A stretch of DNA of 15,035 bases from NCBI GenBank assembly GCA_002435715.1, contig DISD01000004.1:1-15035 (forward strand). Direction: 5' to 3'. Below, one piece after another: positions 1 through 6,261 of this stretch. The notes below the pieces were generated by a model that was given only the letters and a program-made list of their open reading frames with translations, did no database searches and was not told where the DNA came from. Source of the DNA: Rhodospirillaceae bacterium UBA6219. Lineage in GTDB: Bacteria; Pseudomonadota; Alphaproteobacteria; Rhodospirillales; Magnetospirillaceae. The position numbers were made by a program, and so were the translations under genes. Each line of letters starts with the position of its first letter. Position 1 is the first letter of the stretch.

Positions 1-205
1 TCCAGTTATCCTCGGCCATGTTGCCAAGCGAAGCGCCGATACCGCCCTGGGCGGCCACGGTGTGCGAGCGGGTGGGGAACACCTTGGTGATGCAGGCGGT
101 CTTAAAGCCGGCCATGCCCATGCCCATGGTGGCACGCAGGCCAGCGCCGCCGGCGCCGACGACCACGACGTCGTAGGTGTGGTCGATGATCTTGTACGCA
201 GCCAT
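1..205 (-). CDS. sdhA: Succinate dehydrogenase flavoprotein subunit, 5' part only
   Basis: This is the catalytic flavoprotein of respiratory complex II, which oxidises succinate to fumarate and passes electrons through the FAD and iron-sulfur subunit to quinone. Only the first 68 residues are inside the window, and the gene runs off the left edge. The visible part begins MAAYKIIDHTYDVVVVGAGG. It has the dinucleotide-binding glycine motif GAGGAG at residues 17-22 and the RSHTVAAQGG motif at 46-55, in which His48 is the residue expected to carry the covalently bound FAD. The start codon lies 5 bases after the sdhD stop, so the gene is in the sdhC-sdhD-sdhA operon. sdhB is expected just beyond the window edge. 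The identification is secure because these N-terminal motifs are nearly invariant in the family. Confidence 0.97.
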   Translation of the reverse strand, partial: MAAYKIIDHTYDVVVVGAGGAGLRATMGMGMAGFKTACITKVFPTRSHTVAAQGGIGASLGNMAEDNW

Positions 206-210
206 TGCGG

Positions 211-591
211 TTAGCCTCCGACGGCGATTTTAAGGATCGAAACGGTCATGCCGACCGCCAGCAACGCGGCGATCAGGCGAGTCGCCAGCAGACCGGCGAA
301 CTTCTTGGCCTTGCAGCTCACATAGTCCTCGATGACCATCGAGAGGCCCAGCGAGGCGTGATAGCAGACCAGACCGATGGTCAGGATCATCAGAGCGGCG
401 TTGGTGCCATTCCCGATCCAGGCGGTGAAGGCGGCGTGGTCGGCACCACCCATGCGGGCGATGGACACCACGAACCACAGCGACAAGGGGATCAGGCCGA
501 CAGCGGTGACGATGGTCGACCAGTGATGGCCCATGCCCGACTTGGCCGAGCCAAGACCGCGGGCGCGGCCGATGGGGGAACGAAGGGTCAT
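211..591 (-). CDS. sdhD: Succinate dehydrogenase membrane anchor subunit SdhD
   Basis: This is one of the two hydrophobic anchor subunits of complex II. Together with SdhC it holds haem b and forms the ubiquinone site in the inner membrane. The 126-residue product has three hydrophobic segments at roughly residues 25-45, 62-84 and 98-122. His78 is placed like the haem ligand of E. coli SdhD (His71), and Asp89-Tyr90 follow at the same 11-residue spacing as Asp82-Tyr83 of the E. coli quinone site. The gene sits 13 bases after sdhC and 5 bases before sdhA, so the three are surely co-transcribed. The N-terminus (MTLRSPIGRARGLGSAKSG) is the soluble cytoplasmic lead typical of alphaproteobacterial SdhD. 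Nothing is unusual. Confidence 0.93.
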   Translation of the reverse strand: MTLRSPIGRARGLGSAKSGMGHHWSTIVTAVGLIPLSLWFVVSIARMGGADHAAFTAWIGNGTNAALMILTIGLVCYHASLGLSMVIEDYVSCKAKKFAGLLATRLIAALLAVGMTVSILKIAVGG

Positions 592-604
592 GTCGATCTC
601 TCCC

Positions 605-988
605 TTAGGCCACCAGATAGATGGCGATGGCCAGGACGGTCAGCACCGCGGTCGCGCCCAGCGCGATCTTGGCCGACAGATAGGCCTGCGACAGTTCGAA
701 GCCCCAGCCCGAATCCCACAACAGGTGGCGGATGCCGTGGCTGAGGTGGAAGAACAGGGCGATTGTCCAGCCAAGCAGGAACAGCTTGCCCAGGAACGAA
801 CCGAACACCGCCTGGGCGGCGGCATAGGATTCAGGACCCGAAGCGGCGGCACACAGCCACCAAGCCAGGGCGAACAAACCGATCACCAGGCCAACGCCGG
901 TAATACGGTGGGTGATGGACATGATCGCCAGCAAAGGCAGACGATAGATGTCGAGATGCGGAGAAAGCGGCCGGTTGCGCGTGCTCAT
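605..988 (-). CDS. sdhC: Succinate dehydrogenase cytochrome b556 subunit SdhC
   Basis: This is the cytochrome b anchor subunit of complex II and the first gene of the sdh operon. I chose the ATG at 988, giving 127 residues beginning MSTRNRPLSPHLDIYRLP. An upstream in-frame ATG at 1024 would add 12 residues but lacks the conserved N-terminal form. Ser24 and Arg28 in the SITHRITG motif correspond to the quinone-site Ser27 and Arg31 of E. coli. His81 in HLSHGIRHLLWD aligns with the haem ligand His84. There are three membrane segments at about residues 30-49, 65-85 and 105-126. The operon is read from the sigma70-like promoter at 1058-1086, which leaves a leader of roughly 60 bases. Confidence 0.94.
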   Translation of the reverse strand: MSTRNRPLSPHLDIYRLPLLAIMSITHRITGVGLVIGLFALAWWLCAAASGPESYAAAQAVFGSFLGKLFLLGWTIALFFHLSHGIRHLLWDSGWGFELSQAYLSAKIALGATAVLTVLAIAIYLVA

Positions 989-1357
989 GGGTTGGGCCCC
1001 CGAAACTTCTGAAGTGCGGGGCAAAACGCCCCCCTACGTGCGGCAATGTGGGGCAAGTGTTTAGCGTTTAGGGGCGCCTGAGTCAACGCCAAGGGCCACA
1101 CTTTTTGGCGGGGGCGGCTACCCGCGCCCCACCCAAGGGGGTAGTGCGCATTCCGGTGCGGAATTATTCGCCCCGTGCATAGCCGCCCCCATCTGTGCGC
1201 AACGCTGGCGCCGCCCCTCCTCGGAAAGCCGCAGAAGACCGCCATTCACAAAATATAGATAAAATTTTATTAATCGCACCATACAGTCGTATGAAATACT
1301 TATCGGCCCAAAAAATGTACACTATCGATAAATAAGAAAGATGAATGGGAGTTCATC
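989..1357. other. Divergent intergenic region between sdhC and the zinc-ribbon gene
   Basis: This 369-base stretch contains no credible gene. Its left part is GC-rich and holds the sdh promoter. A perfect inverted repeat, ATTCCG-GTG-CGGAAT, lies at 1150-1164 between the two transcription units. The right part, from about 1243, is strikingly AT-rich for this genome. It contains the 12-base palindrome ATAAAATTTTAT at 1259-1270 and the short palindrome TATCGATA at 1323-1330. A Shine-Dalgarno-like GGGAG at 1347-1351 precedes the ATG at 1358 by 6 bases. I could not assign a clear -35/-10 pair for the rightward gene. The AT-rich block may act as an UP element or as a protein-binding site. Confidence 0.5.
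1058..1086 (-). promoter_or_regulatory. Predicted sigma70-type promoter of the sdhCDA operon
   Basis: On the minus strand there is a -35 box TTGACT (1086-1081), a spacer of exactly 17 bases and a -10 box TAAACA (1063-1058). Transcription would begin near 1050 and leave a leader of about 60 bases before the sdhC ATG at 988. The -35 box matches consensus at five of six positions. The -10 box is weaker but acceptable. This is a pattern match only and no start-site data were available. Confidence 0.6.
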
Positions 1358-1696
1358 ATGTCAACGCCAGAAGCACCGACACATAACTTTAATGAACTAA
1401 CGCGTGAGATTGCGCACCTGCACAAAGAGGTGTCGATCCTTCGGCAGCAGCTTCTTGGCATTGCTCATTACGTTACTGAATATGTCTGCGATGAAAAACA
1501 TGACCATCCGGCCGATTTGATCCATTGCCACAATTGCGGCGCACCGGTCAGCGCCCACCCTGCCGCCAGTGGCCAATTGCTACTGTGCCCGGCCTGCGGG
1601 TGGAGTGAATTCGTCGGAAACGACGGCCATGAATTCTGCGAAGTGCAACCCGACCGCGTGCCACTGATCCCGTCGCCCCACGGCTGGACCGACTAA
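1358..1696 (+). CDS. Small hypothetical protein with coiled coil and zinc ribbon
   Basis: I do not recognise this 112-residue protein. Residues 11-35 form a heptad-like, probably coiled-coil helix (ELTREIAHLHKEVSILRQQL). The second half carries two Cys-x2-Cys knuckles, Cys57/Cys60 (CHNCG) and Cys77/Cys80 (CPACG), spaced as in a zinc ribbon. Further Cys and His residues (Cys44, His48, His50, Cys94) could also bind metal. There is no signal peptide or membrane segment, so it is probably cytoplasmic. A GGGAG ribosome site precedes the ATG. The gene lies 15 bases before the hemerythrin gene on the same strand, so the two are probably co-transcribed, which hints at a shared role in oxygen, iron or redox sensing. 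Its first half is poorer in GC than its neighbours. The function is unknown. Confidence 0.72.
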   Translation: MSTPEAPTHNFNELTREIAHLHKEVSILRQQLLGIAHYVTEYVCDEKHDHPADLIHCHNCGAPVSAHPAASGQLLLCPACGWSEFVGNDGHEFCEVQPDRVPLIPSPHGWTD

Positions 1697-1711
1697 CCCA
1701 GGGAGGCCGTC

Positions 1712-2158
1712 ATGTCATTTCTAGGCTTGTTCCACAGCCATACGGCACCGCCCCCCATCGGGGAACTGATCCATTGGGACCCGTCCCTGTCGGTGGACAA
1801 CCCGGTGATCGACGGCGAACACCGCGCCATCGTCGAAAGCCTCAATCGTGTCTACGCCGACTGGATGGCCGCCAACCATCGCCTGGATCTGGAAGAGGAA
1901 CTGGACAGGCTTTCCAGCCTGGTGGGAACCCATTTCGCCAACGAAGAAGATTTGATGACGCGGCGCCACTGCCCCACCCTGGCCGCCCATGCCCGCGACC
2001 ACCGCGACATGCTGCGCGAGATGCAGGTCATCGCCCAAAACATCCACGCCATGCCGCAAGCCAAGCTGGAAGCCCAGTTGCTGCGCTTCATCCGCCGACT
2101 GGTCATGGGCCATGTCCTGTCCTGGGACATGGACGCCCGCGATTACCTGCGGGCATAG
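1712..2158 (+). CDS. Bacteriohemerythrin
   Basis: This is a 148-residue single-domain hemerythrin, a four-helix bundle that binds O2 at a non-haem di-iron centre. All seven expected ligands are present in order and spacing: His37 (in IDGEH), His74 and Glu78 (HFANEE), His93 and His97 (HARDH), then His134 and Asp139 (HVLSWDMD). The N-terminal W-D-P-S-L-S-V sequence at about 22-28 is also typical. It has no fused sensor or signalling domain, so it would act as an oxygen store, scavenger or delivery protein in the cytoplasm. A GGGAGG ribosome site lies at 1701-1706. The gene follows the zinc-ribbon gene by 15 bases and ends at a strong hairpin. Magnetospirilla and other microaerophiles are known to carry many hemerythrins, which fits the inferred host. 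Confidence 0.93.
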   Translation: MSFLGLFHSHTAPPPIGELIHWDPSLSVDNPVIDGEHRAIVESLNRVYADWMAANHRLDLEEELDRLSSLVGTHFANEEDLMTRRHCPTLAAHARDHRDMLREMQVIAQNIHAMPQAKLEAQLLRFIRRLVMGHVLSWDMDARDYLRA

Positions 2159-2160
2159 AA

Positions 2161-2192
2161 AAGCGGCCCGCCCCACAAAGGACGGGCCGCTT
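2161..2192. terminator. Bidirectional terminator-like hairpin between convergent genes
   Basis: A perfect 10-base inverted repeat (AAGCGGCCCG at 2161-2170 and CGGGCCGCTT at 2183-2192) with a 12-base loop sits between the hemerythrin stop at 2158 and the mch stop at 2207. On the minus strand the stem is followed by a short T run (CTTTTCT), and on the plus strand by only TTCCC. The position between two converging genes supports a shared terminator that works best for mch. Confidence 0.65.
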
Positions 2193-2206
2193 CCCATGGC
2201 GCCGCC

Positions 2207-3259
2207 TTAGCGCGGCATCAGCACCGTGTAGTCGAAATCCAGAACCACCGCCGGGTCGAAGCCCTTGCCGTCTTCCGACTTCAAGGTGAAGTCGTGGGCG
2301 GAACGGTTCTTCAAGGCCACCAGACGCAGGCGCAGGGCGCCGATATCGGTGCGGCCGGGGATTTCAATCTTTTCCAACACTTCCGACCACGCATAGATGG
2401 TGTCGCCGGCAAAGGTCGGGTTGACGTGACGACCGCCATTGATGGCGGCGATCTTGAAGGCGTTGCCCAGACCGTTGAAGGACAAAGCGCGGGCCATGCT
2501 GATGATGTGGCCGCCATAGATCAGACGCCGGCCGAAACGGCCCTGGCCTTCGGTGTGCTGGTTGAAATGCACCTTGGCGGTATTCTGCCACAGGCGGGTC
2601 GCCATCATGTGCTCGGCTTCCTCGATGGTCATGCCGTCCACATGGTCGATTTTCTCGCCCAAAGCGTAATCGCCCCAACGATGGCTGGAACCGGCCAGTA
2701 CGTCGTCATAGGCGCCGGCGTTCAGGCCGGCGGGGATCAGCAGGGAATCGGCCGACACCGAAGCGGGCAAAGCGGGCACCACTTCTTCCGGGGCCGGAGC
2801 GCTCACATCGCGCTTCTTCACCATCACCCAGCGCACATAATCGACGACCATCTCGCCCTTTTGGTTGGTGCCGGTCGAGCGCACATAGACCACGCCGGTC
2901 TGCTTGTTGGAATTTTCCTTGAGCCCGATCACCGTCGACGTGGTGGTGACGGTGTCGCCGGCATAGACCGGCACGCCGAAACGGCCGTCGGCATAGCCCA
3001 GATTGGCCACGGCGTTCAGGCTGACGTCGGGCACGGTCTTGCCAAAAGCGATATGGAAGGCGGCCAGATCGTCCAGGGGCTGGCCGGGCATGCCGCAGGA
3101 CTTGGCGAATTCCACCGAGGAATTGAACGCGAAACGCGAGCCGTAAAGGGCGGTGTACAGCGACGCGTCGCCCGAGGTCACGGTGCGGGGCGTGGCGTGG
3201 CGGATTTCCTGGCCGATGCGGAAATCTTCGAAGAAATTGCCGGAATTGGTCTTGCTCAT
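2207..3259 (-). CDS. mch: Mesaconyl-CoA hydratase (beta-methylmalyl-CoA dehydratase), MaoC-like
   Basis: This 350-residue protein is made of two MaoC-like hot-dog domains, at about residues 10-165 and 190-345. Its length and sequence match mesaconyl-CoA hydratase of the ethylmalonyl-CoA pathway, which interconverts mesaconyl-CoA and beta-methylmalyl-CoA during acetate assimilation without the glyoxylate bypass. The second domain carries the hydratase-like stretch WQNTAKVHFNQH followed by RRLIYGGHI. I chose the ATG at 3259 because it gives the family N-terminus (MSKTNSGNFFEDFRIGQ) and has an AAGGA ribosome site about 8 bases upstream. The open frame continues upstream into the preceding gene but without family similarity. 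The gene starts 10 bases after the lyase gene, so the two form one transcript and catalyse consecutive steps. Other pathway genes such as ccr are not in the window. Confidence 0.88.
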   Translation of the reverse strand: MSKTNSGNFFEDFRIGQEIRHATPRTVTSGDASLYTALYGSRFAFNSSVEFAKSCGMPGQPLDDLAAFHIAFGKTVPDVSLNAVANLGYADGRFGVPVYAGDTVTTTSTVIGLKENSNKQTGVVYVRSTGTNQKGEMVVDYVRWVMVKKRDVSAPAPEEVVPALPASVSADSLLIPAGLNAGAYDDVLAGSSHRWGDYALGEKIDHVDGMTIEEAEHMMATRLWQNTAKVHFNQHTEGQGRFGRRLIYGGHIISMARALSFNGLGNAFKIAAINGGRHVNPTFAGDTIYAWSEVLEKIEIPGRTDIGALRLRLVALKNRSAHDFTLKSEDGKGFDPAVVLDFDYTVLMPR

Positions 3260-3269
3260 GGGATGATCC

Positions 3270-4157
3270 TTACTTCGAGAGGTCCGCTTCCAGCGCGGCG
3301 ATCTGTTCGGACAGGGTGACCAGACGCTTGGCGTTTTCCACGTGCAGGTTTTCCACCAGCTTGCCATCGACCACCACCACGCCCTGGCCCTTGGCGGCGG
3401 CTTCCGCATGGGCGGCGATGATCTTCTTCGACCATTCCACCTCACGCTCGGACGGCGCGTAGACGCGGTTGGCGACGTCGATAGTCTTGGGGTGGATCAG
3501 GGTCTTGCCGTCGAAGCCCAGCTCCAGGCCCTGGACGCAATGGGCTTCGAAGCCGGCATCGTCGTTCAGATCCAGATGCACGCCGTCGATGGCGGCCAGA
3601 CCATAGGCACGGGCGGCCAGCAGGCACAGGCCCAGGCTGGTGATCATCGGCAGACGCATGGGGGTGTGGGCGCAGTGCAGGTCCTTGGCCAGATCGGACG
3701 TGCCCATGACGAAACCGCCCATGCGGGGGCTGGAGAGCGCGATTTCCTCGGCCCGCAGCATGCCCTTGGGGGTTTCCATCATGCACCAGATGGCCATGTC
3801 GGCGGGGGCACCCGAGGCGTTCATGATGGTTTCCACCTGACGCACCATGTCGGCGCTTTCCACCTTGGGGATCAAGATGCCATGGGCGCCGCTGGTGGAC
3901 GCCGCCACCACGTCGGCATAGCCCCAAGGGGTGCCCAGACCGTTGACGCGCACCAGCAATTCACGGCCGCCGTAACCGCCGGCCTTGACCGCGTCGCACA
4001 CCTGGCTCCGGGCCACGTCCTTGGCGTCGGGCGACACCGCGTCTTCCAAATCCAGGATCAGGCCGTCGGCGGCCAGGGTGCGGGCCTTTTCCAGGGCGCG
4101 GGCGTTGGAACCCGGCATGTAAAGGACGGAACGACGAGGACGGGCGGTGGCAGCCAT
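3270..4157 (-). CDS. HpcH/HpaI/CitE-family CoA-ester lyase (malyl-CoA / beta-methylmalyl-CoA lyase or malyl-CoA thioesterase type)
   Basis: This is a 295-residue TIM-barrel enzyme of the citrate lyase beta-subunit family. Visible family residues are Arg70 in RVNG (CoA-ester binding), Glu128 in MMETPKG and Asp155 in GTSDLAK (Mg2+ ligands), and the C-terminal DGKLVENLHV segment at 264-273, whose Asp264 reaches into a neighbouring subunit in known structures. Its position 10 bases upstream of mch suggests cleavage of beta-methylmalyl-CoA to glyoxylate and propionyl-CoA, and perhaps of malyl-CoA to acetyl-CoA and glyoxylate. From memory, however, the sequence looks more like the Mcl2 type, the (3S)-malyl-CoA thioesterase of Rhodobacter sphaeroides (RSVLYMPGS, GLCLLAARA), than like the longer Mcl1 lyase. 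Lyase and thioesterase cannot be separated by eye. An AAGGGA ribosome site precedes the ATG at 4157. Confidence 0.85.
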   Translation of the reverse strand: MAATARPRRSVLYMPGSNARALEKARTLAADGLILDLEDAVSPDAKDVARSQVCDAVKAGGYGGRELLVRVNGLGTPWGYADVVAASTSGAHGILIPKVESADMVRQVETIMNASGAPADMAIWCMMETPKGMLRAEEIALSSPRMGGFVMGTSDLAKDLHCAHTPMRLPMITSLGLCLLAARAYGLAAIDGVHLDLNDDAGFEAHCVQGLELGFDGKTLIHPKTIDVANRVYAPSEREVEWSKKIIAAHAEAAAKGQGVVVVDGKLVENLHVENAKRLVTLSEQIAALEADLSK

Positions 4158-4190
4158 GACAAGATCCCTTGCAAAAGAAACAGGCTGGGG

Positions 4191-4219
4191 AACCTAGCAA
4201 GTTGCGTTAAGCTAGGCAA
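4191..4219 (-). promoter_or_regulatory. Predicted promoter of the lyase-mch operon with an embedded inverted repeat
   Basis: On the minus strand a -35-like TTGCCT (4219-4214) and a -10-like TAGGTT (4196-4191) are separated by 17 bases. The spacer and both box edges are covered by the inverted repeat CCTAGC-N12-GCTAGG (4193-4216), which is placed as an operator would be. The start of the lyase gene lies about 34 bases downstream of the -10 box. The boxes are only moderate matches to consensus. Confidence 0.4.
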
Positions 4220-4259
4220 GGTTGCAGCGCAACAATACGTCGCCACGGACCCCGTTTCC

Positions 4260-5087
4260 ATGAAGATTCTTTCGCTATCGTCATCCGTCGCCCATGGCCA
4301 TGTGGGCAATTCGGCCCTGACCCTGCCGTTGCAGCGCCTGGGATTCGACGTCACCGCCATCAATACGGTCCAATTTTCCAACCATCCCGGCCACGGATCG
4401 TTCGGCGGCGACGTCTTCCCCCCCGACCATGTGGGGCGCGTGGTCGACGGTCTGGCGCAATCGGGTTTCCTGGGCGGCCATGACGGCATCGTATCGGGCT
4501 ATCTGGGCGACGCCGGCAATGGCCCGAGCCTTTTACGGATCCTGGCCGCCAATCCGAACGCGCCCTATCTGTGCGATCCGGTGATGGGCGATGACGGACA
4601 TTCCTATGTCCGCCCCGGCATCGCCCAGTTCCTGTGCGGCCCGGCCCTGGCCGCCGCCGCCATCGTCACCCCCAACCCGTTCGAACTGGGCCTTTTGTCC
4701 GGCGCCCCGGCCGAGGGGCTGGAACAAGCCCTGCGGGCCGCTGCCGGCCTGCTGAGCAAAGGCCCGTCCCTGGTGGTGGTCACCAGCCTGGAGATCGACG
4801 GCGACATGGCCTGCGCGGCGGTGACCGCCCACGGGCGGTGGCTGATCCGCACCCCCCGCCTGCCCTTCGCGCGCCCCGTCAACGGTGCCGGCGACCTGCT
4901 GGCCGGCCTGATCCTGGCCGAGCATCTGAGCGGCGCCACCATCCCGCGGGTCCTAAGTCTGGCGGTGTCGCGGCTGTTCGCCGTGCTGCAGACCACGTGG
5001 GAAAATGGCGAACGAGAACTGGCCCTGGTGGCGGCGCAGAACAGACTTGCGCATCCGGCACGGCTGTTTGCCGTGCAACAATCCTAG
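4260..5087 (+). CDS. pdxY: Pyridoxal kinase (PdxY/PdxK type)
   Basis: This 275-residue ribokinase-fold enzyme would phosphorylate pyridoxal to pyridoxal 5'-phosphate in the vitamin B6 salvage pathway. It follows E. coli PdxY along most of its length: AHGHVGNSA at 11-19, NTVQFSNHPGHG at 35-46, SGYLG at 79-83, CDPVMGD at 105-111 and TPNPFEL at 137-143. The C-terminal NGAGD motif at 208-212 supplies the probable catalytic base Asp212. I chose the ATG at 4260, which gives the family N-terminus MKILSLSS. No strong ribosome site is seen before it, and the frame is open further upstream without similarity. The gene is divergent from the lyase gene and may be co-transcribed with the exporter gene that follows. 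Hydroxymethylpyrimidine kinase activity cannot be excluded. Confidence 0.85.
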   Translation: MKILSLSSSVAHGHVGNSALTLPLQRLGFDVTAINTVQFSNHPGHGSFGGDVFPPDHVGRVVDGLAQSGFLGGHDGIVSGYLGDAGNGPSLLRILAANPNAPYLCDPVMGDDGHSYVRPGIAQFLCGPALAAAAIVTPNPFELGLLSGAPAEGLEQALRAAAGLLSKGPSLVVVTSLEIDGDMACAAVTAHGRWLIRTPRLPFARPVNGAGDLLAGLILAEHLSGATIPRVLSLAVSRLFAVLQTTWENGERELALVAAQNRLAHPARLFAVQQS

Positions 5088-5149
5088 GGTTGTTCCGAAA
5101 GGCGCTTTCTGGTTTCTTTGCGCCGCAAAATTCTTTTCGGACTCAAGGT

Positions 5150-5776
5150 TTGAGCGATTATCTGTTCCTGCGCGGCGTCGCCATCGGTTTCGCCATCGCC
5201 GCCCCCATCGGTCCCGTCGGCCTGTTGTGTATCCGCAAGGCCCTGGCCGACGGCCGTCTGGCCGCTTTCGTCGCGGGCTTGGGCGCCGCTTTGGCCGACA
5301 CCTTCTTTGGCGCCGTGGTCGGGTTGGGTCTGGGGGCGGTGTCGCATTTCATCGCCGACCATACGACATGGCTGAAGATCGTCGGCGGCTTGTTCATGCT
5401 GGGCCTGGGAATTCACACCTGGCGAGCGGCGGCGTCCGACATGGACATGGAATCCGACCCCGACAGCGGCCCCGGCATGGCCAAGGACTTCCTGTCCACC
5501 TTCGTCATCACCATCACCAATCCCGGCACCATCTTGGGCGTCATCGGCGTCTTCGCCGCCTTGGGCGCCTCGGCCAAGCCGCAGGGCGTGGAAGACCAAG
5601 CCTTGCTGGTGGGCGGCATCTTTTCCGGATCGGCTTTGTGGTGGGCAGTGCTGGCCGAACTGACCATCGCCATCCGCGCCCGCTTCACCCCCGAACGCAT
5701 GCGCCTGTTCAATCACATTTCCGGGGCGTTGCTGATGGGATTGGGCGGACTGACCCTGGGATCGCTGTTTTTCTAG
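5150..5776 (+). CDS. LysE/RhtB-family amino acid exporter
   Basis: The product is an inner-membrane protein of about 208 residues with roughly six hydrophobic segments. It has the family's N-terminal signature in the form GFAIAAPIGPVGLLCIRKAL, followed by the ADTFFGAVVGLGLG and ITNPGTILG segments. LysE-family carriers export amino acids or related small molecules. The substrate cannot be read from the sequence. The start is uncertain: no in-frame ATG precedes the first membrane segment, and I chose TTG at 5150, which gives a family-like start (Met)SDYLFLRG. Another in-frame TTG lies at 5090, immediately after the kinase stop. The gene follows the pyridoxal kinase by about 60 bases and ends facing the GNAT gene. 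A small GCCCG-GCA-CGGGC hairpin at 5800-5812 lies between the two stops, without a T run. Confidence 0.82.
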   Translation: MSDYLFLRGVAIGFAIAAPIGPVGLLCIRKALADGRLAAFVAGLGAALADTFFGAVVGLGLGAVSHFIADHTTWLKIVGGLFMLGLGIHTWRAAASDMDMESDPDSGPGMAKDFLSTFVITITNPGTILGVIGVFAALGASAKPQGVEDQALLVGGIFSGSALWWAVLAELTIAIRARFTPERMRLFNHISGALLMGLGGLTLGSLFF

Positions 5777-5823
5777 AAGCCCGCGTGGCGCTTGAACGAG
5801 CCCGGCACGGGCGGCCGTCATCC

Positions 5824-6261
5824 CTAACGCAATTTCTTGCGCATCAGGATTTCGTCTTCACCAGGCGTGATCAGGTCGTTCAGCTCGGCCTTTTCGACGA
5901 AGCCGTTGCGGCCATAGAAATCCCGCGCCCTTTCGTTGAAGGCCGAGACACAGACCCACAGATTGCCGCCGTTCTGCCCCGCCGCCCAGGCCAACAGGGC
6001 CGAGCCAATGCCCTGGCTTTGCTTGTCGGGAACCACCGCCAGGACTTCCACATAGGGACCGCGCAGCCACGGCGAGCGCAGGCACAAAAGCCCCACCGCC
6101 TGTCCGTCTTGCTCATAGACCATGCGCAGCAAAGCGTGATCGTCCCGCGTCAGATAGCCGGCCAGACCGTCATCGGAAAAACCCAGGCGCCGCCACGGAT
6201 CCATATGGGCCAAAGCCTCGGCCAAGGCCGGGACTTCTTGGGGATGCAACGGGCGGATCAT
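5824..6261 (-). CDS. GNAT-family N-acetyltransferase
   Basis: This is a 145-residue single-domain GNAT fold. Motif A is visible as VEVLAVVPDKQSQGIGSALL at 71-90, with the Gln81-x2-Gly84-x-Gly86 acetyl-CoA pyrophosphate loop. Motif B appears as NERARDFYGRNGFVEK at 109-124. The acceptor substrate is unknown. The ATG overlaps the stop of the deacetylase gene (ATGA at 6258-6261), so translation is probably coupled and the two are co-transcribed. The end of the gene faces the exporter gene across about 47 bases. Nothing in the sequence narrows the role beyond acetyl transfer to an amine of a small molecule or protein. Confidence 0.88.
   Translation of the reverse strand: MIRPLHPQEVPALAEALAHMDPWRRLGFSDDGLAGYLTRDDHALLRMVYEQDGQAVGLLCLRSPWLRGPYVEVLAVVPDKQSQGIGSALLAWAAGQNGGNLWVCVSAFNERARDFYGRNGFVEKAELNDLITPGEDEILMRKKLR

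Noticed and set aside
2294..3319. Long open frame on the plus strand, opposite mch
   Set aside because: It is again an antisense shadow. It has no recognisable domain and no ribosome site, while mch on the other strand is clear.
4168..4177. CTTGCAAAAG as a PccR/ScfR-type acyl-CoA regulator site before the lyase gene
   Set aside because: Only one half-site resembling TTTGCAAA is present, and the known sites need two. It also overlaps the ribosome-binding region of the lyase gene.
5800..5812. GCCCG-GCA-CGGGC hairpin as a terminator between the exporter and GNAT genes
   Set aside because: The stem is only 5 pairs with no T run on either strand, so I mention it only in the exporter entry.
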